Assembly (NCBI GenBank): GCA_023416275.1
Contig: JAEZIB010000132.1
Span: 1-5,762, forward strand
Direction: 5' to 3'
DNA from: Bacillota bacterium
GTDB lineage: Bacteria > Bacillota > Clostridia > Acetivibrionales > DSM-1351
DNA length: 5,762 nt
Shown piece after piece: positions 4,903 to 5,762 of this stretch (the first letter of the stretch is position 1; each line of letters begins with the position of its first letter). The position numbers and the translations under genes were made by a program. The notes under the pieces were generated by a model. It saw only the letters and a program-made list of their open reading frames with translations. It did no database searches and was not told the DNA's origin.

Positions 4903-5762
4903 TTACTTGGCTGCCTTGGAATCCATGAACTCGAAGCAGCGCTGAATGTCAGCCATCTTCTCCTTCACCACATCGTCATAGCCGTAGCTCTTGCAGGTAG
5001 TGACCATTTCTTTCCACAGGGATTCGAATTCTTCCGGTGTTGCAGCATAGACGCACTTCCAGCTGTACTGCTTCATTACGGGTGCGAACAGGCCGCGGGC
5101 GCTCTTGGTGGCTTCGCTTGCTTCAGCTTTCACAAAGCTGTTGGCGGCAGCGGGCACAACAGAGACCTTGCCAGTCTGCTTGTAGAGGTCAACGCCGCTC
5201 TTGGCGCCATCCGCATACTCGCTGGACCAAGCCTTGCTCAGGTTGGTGGCATAACGCTCAGCATAGCCCGGCCATCCTTTGTAGGAGAAGCTGTAGGTCT
5301 TGCCAGGGATGTATTGTTCGACCACAAGGGTAGCGTTGTTGAACTTGTTCTCGCCATCTTCAAAGGTGCCGCCGCCATATTCAGCGGGCATTTCGGTTTC
5401 TTTTTTGAACTCCTGGCACTTCCAGCCAAATTCGGTCATCTCGGGGATGCCTTCGGCATTGTAATCCCAGGTCAGTCCCTTGGGGCCATACTGTCCGACG
5501 ATGATGCCTTCTTCGCTGGAGAGCCAGTCAAGAATCTCCAAGGCGCGCTCAGGATACTTGCTGTTGGCGCCCAGCAGCCAAGGCCAGTTGCCGCCTTCGG
5601 TAGACAGGGTATCCATCGCGGGAGCGCTGTCACCGATTTGGAAAGTGGTATAGCCGATGTTGTTGGCAGCCTTTTCAGCGCCGTTGTACTGGTTGATGAT
5701 CCAGCCCCATAAAGCCATCAGGTAACGGCCGTTGGCCAGCTTCTGGGTATAGGCATCAAAGT
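4903..5762 (-). CDS. ABC-transporter extracellular solute-binding protein, C-terminal part
   Basis: The last 285 residues of a substrate-binding lipoprotein-type component of an ABC importer; it would capture a solute outside the membrane and deliver it to the permease. The frame stays open to the window edge with no real start: the ATG at 5718 is internal, preceded by 'LANGRYL'. The N-terminal signal and lipobox are therefore outside. The diagnostic segment is 'KYPERALEILDWLSSEEG' followed by 'GQYGPKGLTWDYNAEG' and 'IPEMTEFGW'. This matches the 'KYPE...fiDWlyseEG...yG.eG..y....G.p.' region of family 1 binding proteins of the LplA/LipO type in Firmicutes, usually for sugars or oligosaccharides. 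The substrate cannot be told. A C-terminal helical tail (MADIQRCFEFMDSKAAK) ends the protein. No permease or ATPase gene follows within the window; a hairpin terminator does, so any partner genes lie upstream. Confidence 0.9.
   Translation of the reverse strand, partial: FDAYTQKLANGRYLMALWGWIINQYNGAEKAANNIGYTTFQIGDSAPAMDTLSTEGGNWPWLLGANSKYPERALEILDWLSSEEGIIVGQYGPKGLTWDYNAEGIPEMTEFGWKCQEFKKETEMPAEYGGGTFEDGENKFNNATLVVEQYIPGKTYSFSYKGWPGYAERYATNLSKAWSSEYADGAKSGVDLYKQTGKVSVVPAAANSFVKAEASEATKSARGLFAPVMKQYSWKCVYAATPEEFESLWKEMVTTCKSYGYDDVVKEKMADIQRCFEFMDSKAAK

Noticed and set aside
5037..5712. Plus-strand open frames over the solute-binding protein gene
   Set aside because: Antisense shadows of a clear binding-protein sequence; Arg/Ser/Cys-rich or otherwise without motif.
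4903..5718. ATG at 5718 as the start of the solute-binding protein
   Set aside because: The frame continues upstream to the window edge with family-like sequence, there is no signal peptide after this ATG, and there is no ribosome binding site before it.

Overview
The window looks like chromosomal DNA from a Clostridia-class Firmicute, most likely a gut-type Oscillospirales relative; this is an inference. It rests on strong AAAGGAGG-type ribosome binding sites, a Firmicute-style solute-binding protein, a HAD protein and small hypothetical proteins of types I associate with Clostridia, and GC-rich core genes (37 of 60 bases are G/C at 121-180). No rRNA, tRNA, CRISPR array, transposase or integrase was seen.

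Layout. (a) 1-323, plus strand: the C-terminal end of the Hsp90 chaperone HtpG, followed by two compact GC-rich hairpins and a U-tailed terminator. (b) About 411-1960: an AT-rich stretch (19 of 60 bases are G/C at 961-1020). It holds a short decayed-looking reading frame, a near-palindrome, and one minus-strand hypothetical gene that starts at TTG and resembles helical 'LDYCA...KH' proteins of unknown function. This looks like acquired DNA, though no integration machinery is visible. (c) 1968-2387, plus strand: a four-helix membrane protein with two copies of an HRxxG-x9-HLI histidine pattern, probably a minimal di-heme b-type cytochrome. It ends at a strong two-way terminator. (d) 2484-2765: a gene-free stretch of dense inverted repeats. 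(e) 2766-4667: three minus-strand genes, each with its own strong ribosome binding site. In transcription order they are a Cys-rich protein resembling the DUF6144/ATC-hydrolase-like group, a HAD hydrolase with Phe in place of the second motif I Asp, and a conserved hypothetical protein with an 'ISEDG...SDRI' core. (f) 4903-5762, minus strand: the C-terminal part of an ABC-transporter extracellular solute-binding protein, followed by a hairpin terminator and running off the right edge.

The genes do not form one obvious pathway. HtpG and the solute-binding protein are edges of neighbouring units. The three middle minus-strand genes could be co-transcribed, but gaps of 69 and 81 bases, with repeated TTCGATATAT and GTATAC motifs in the leaders, also fit separate promoters. 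The most interesting items are the duplicated histidine pattern of the membrane protein, the orphan gene in the AT-rich stretch, and the hairpin-rich intergenic elements.
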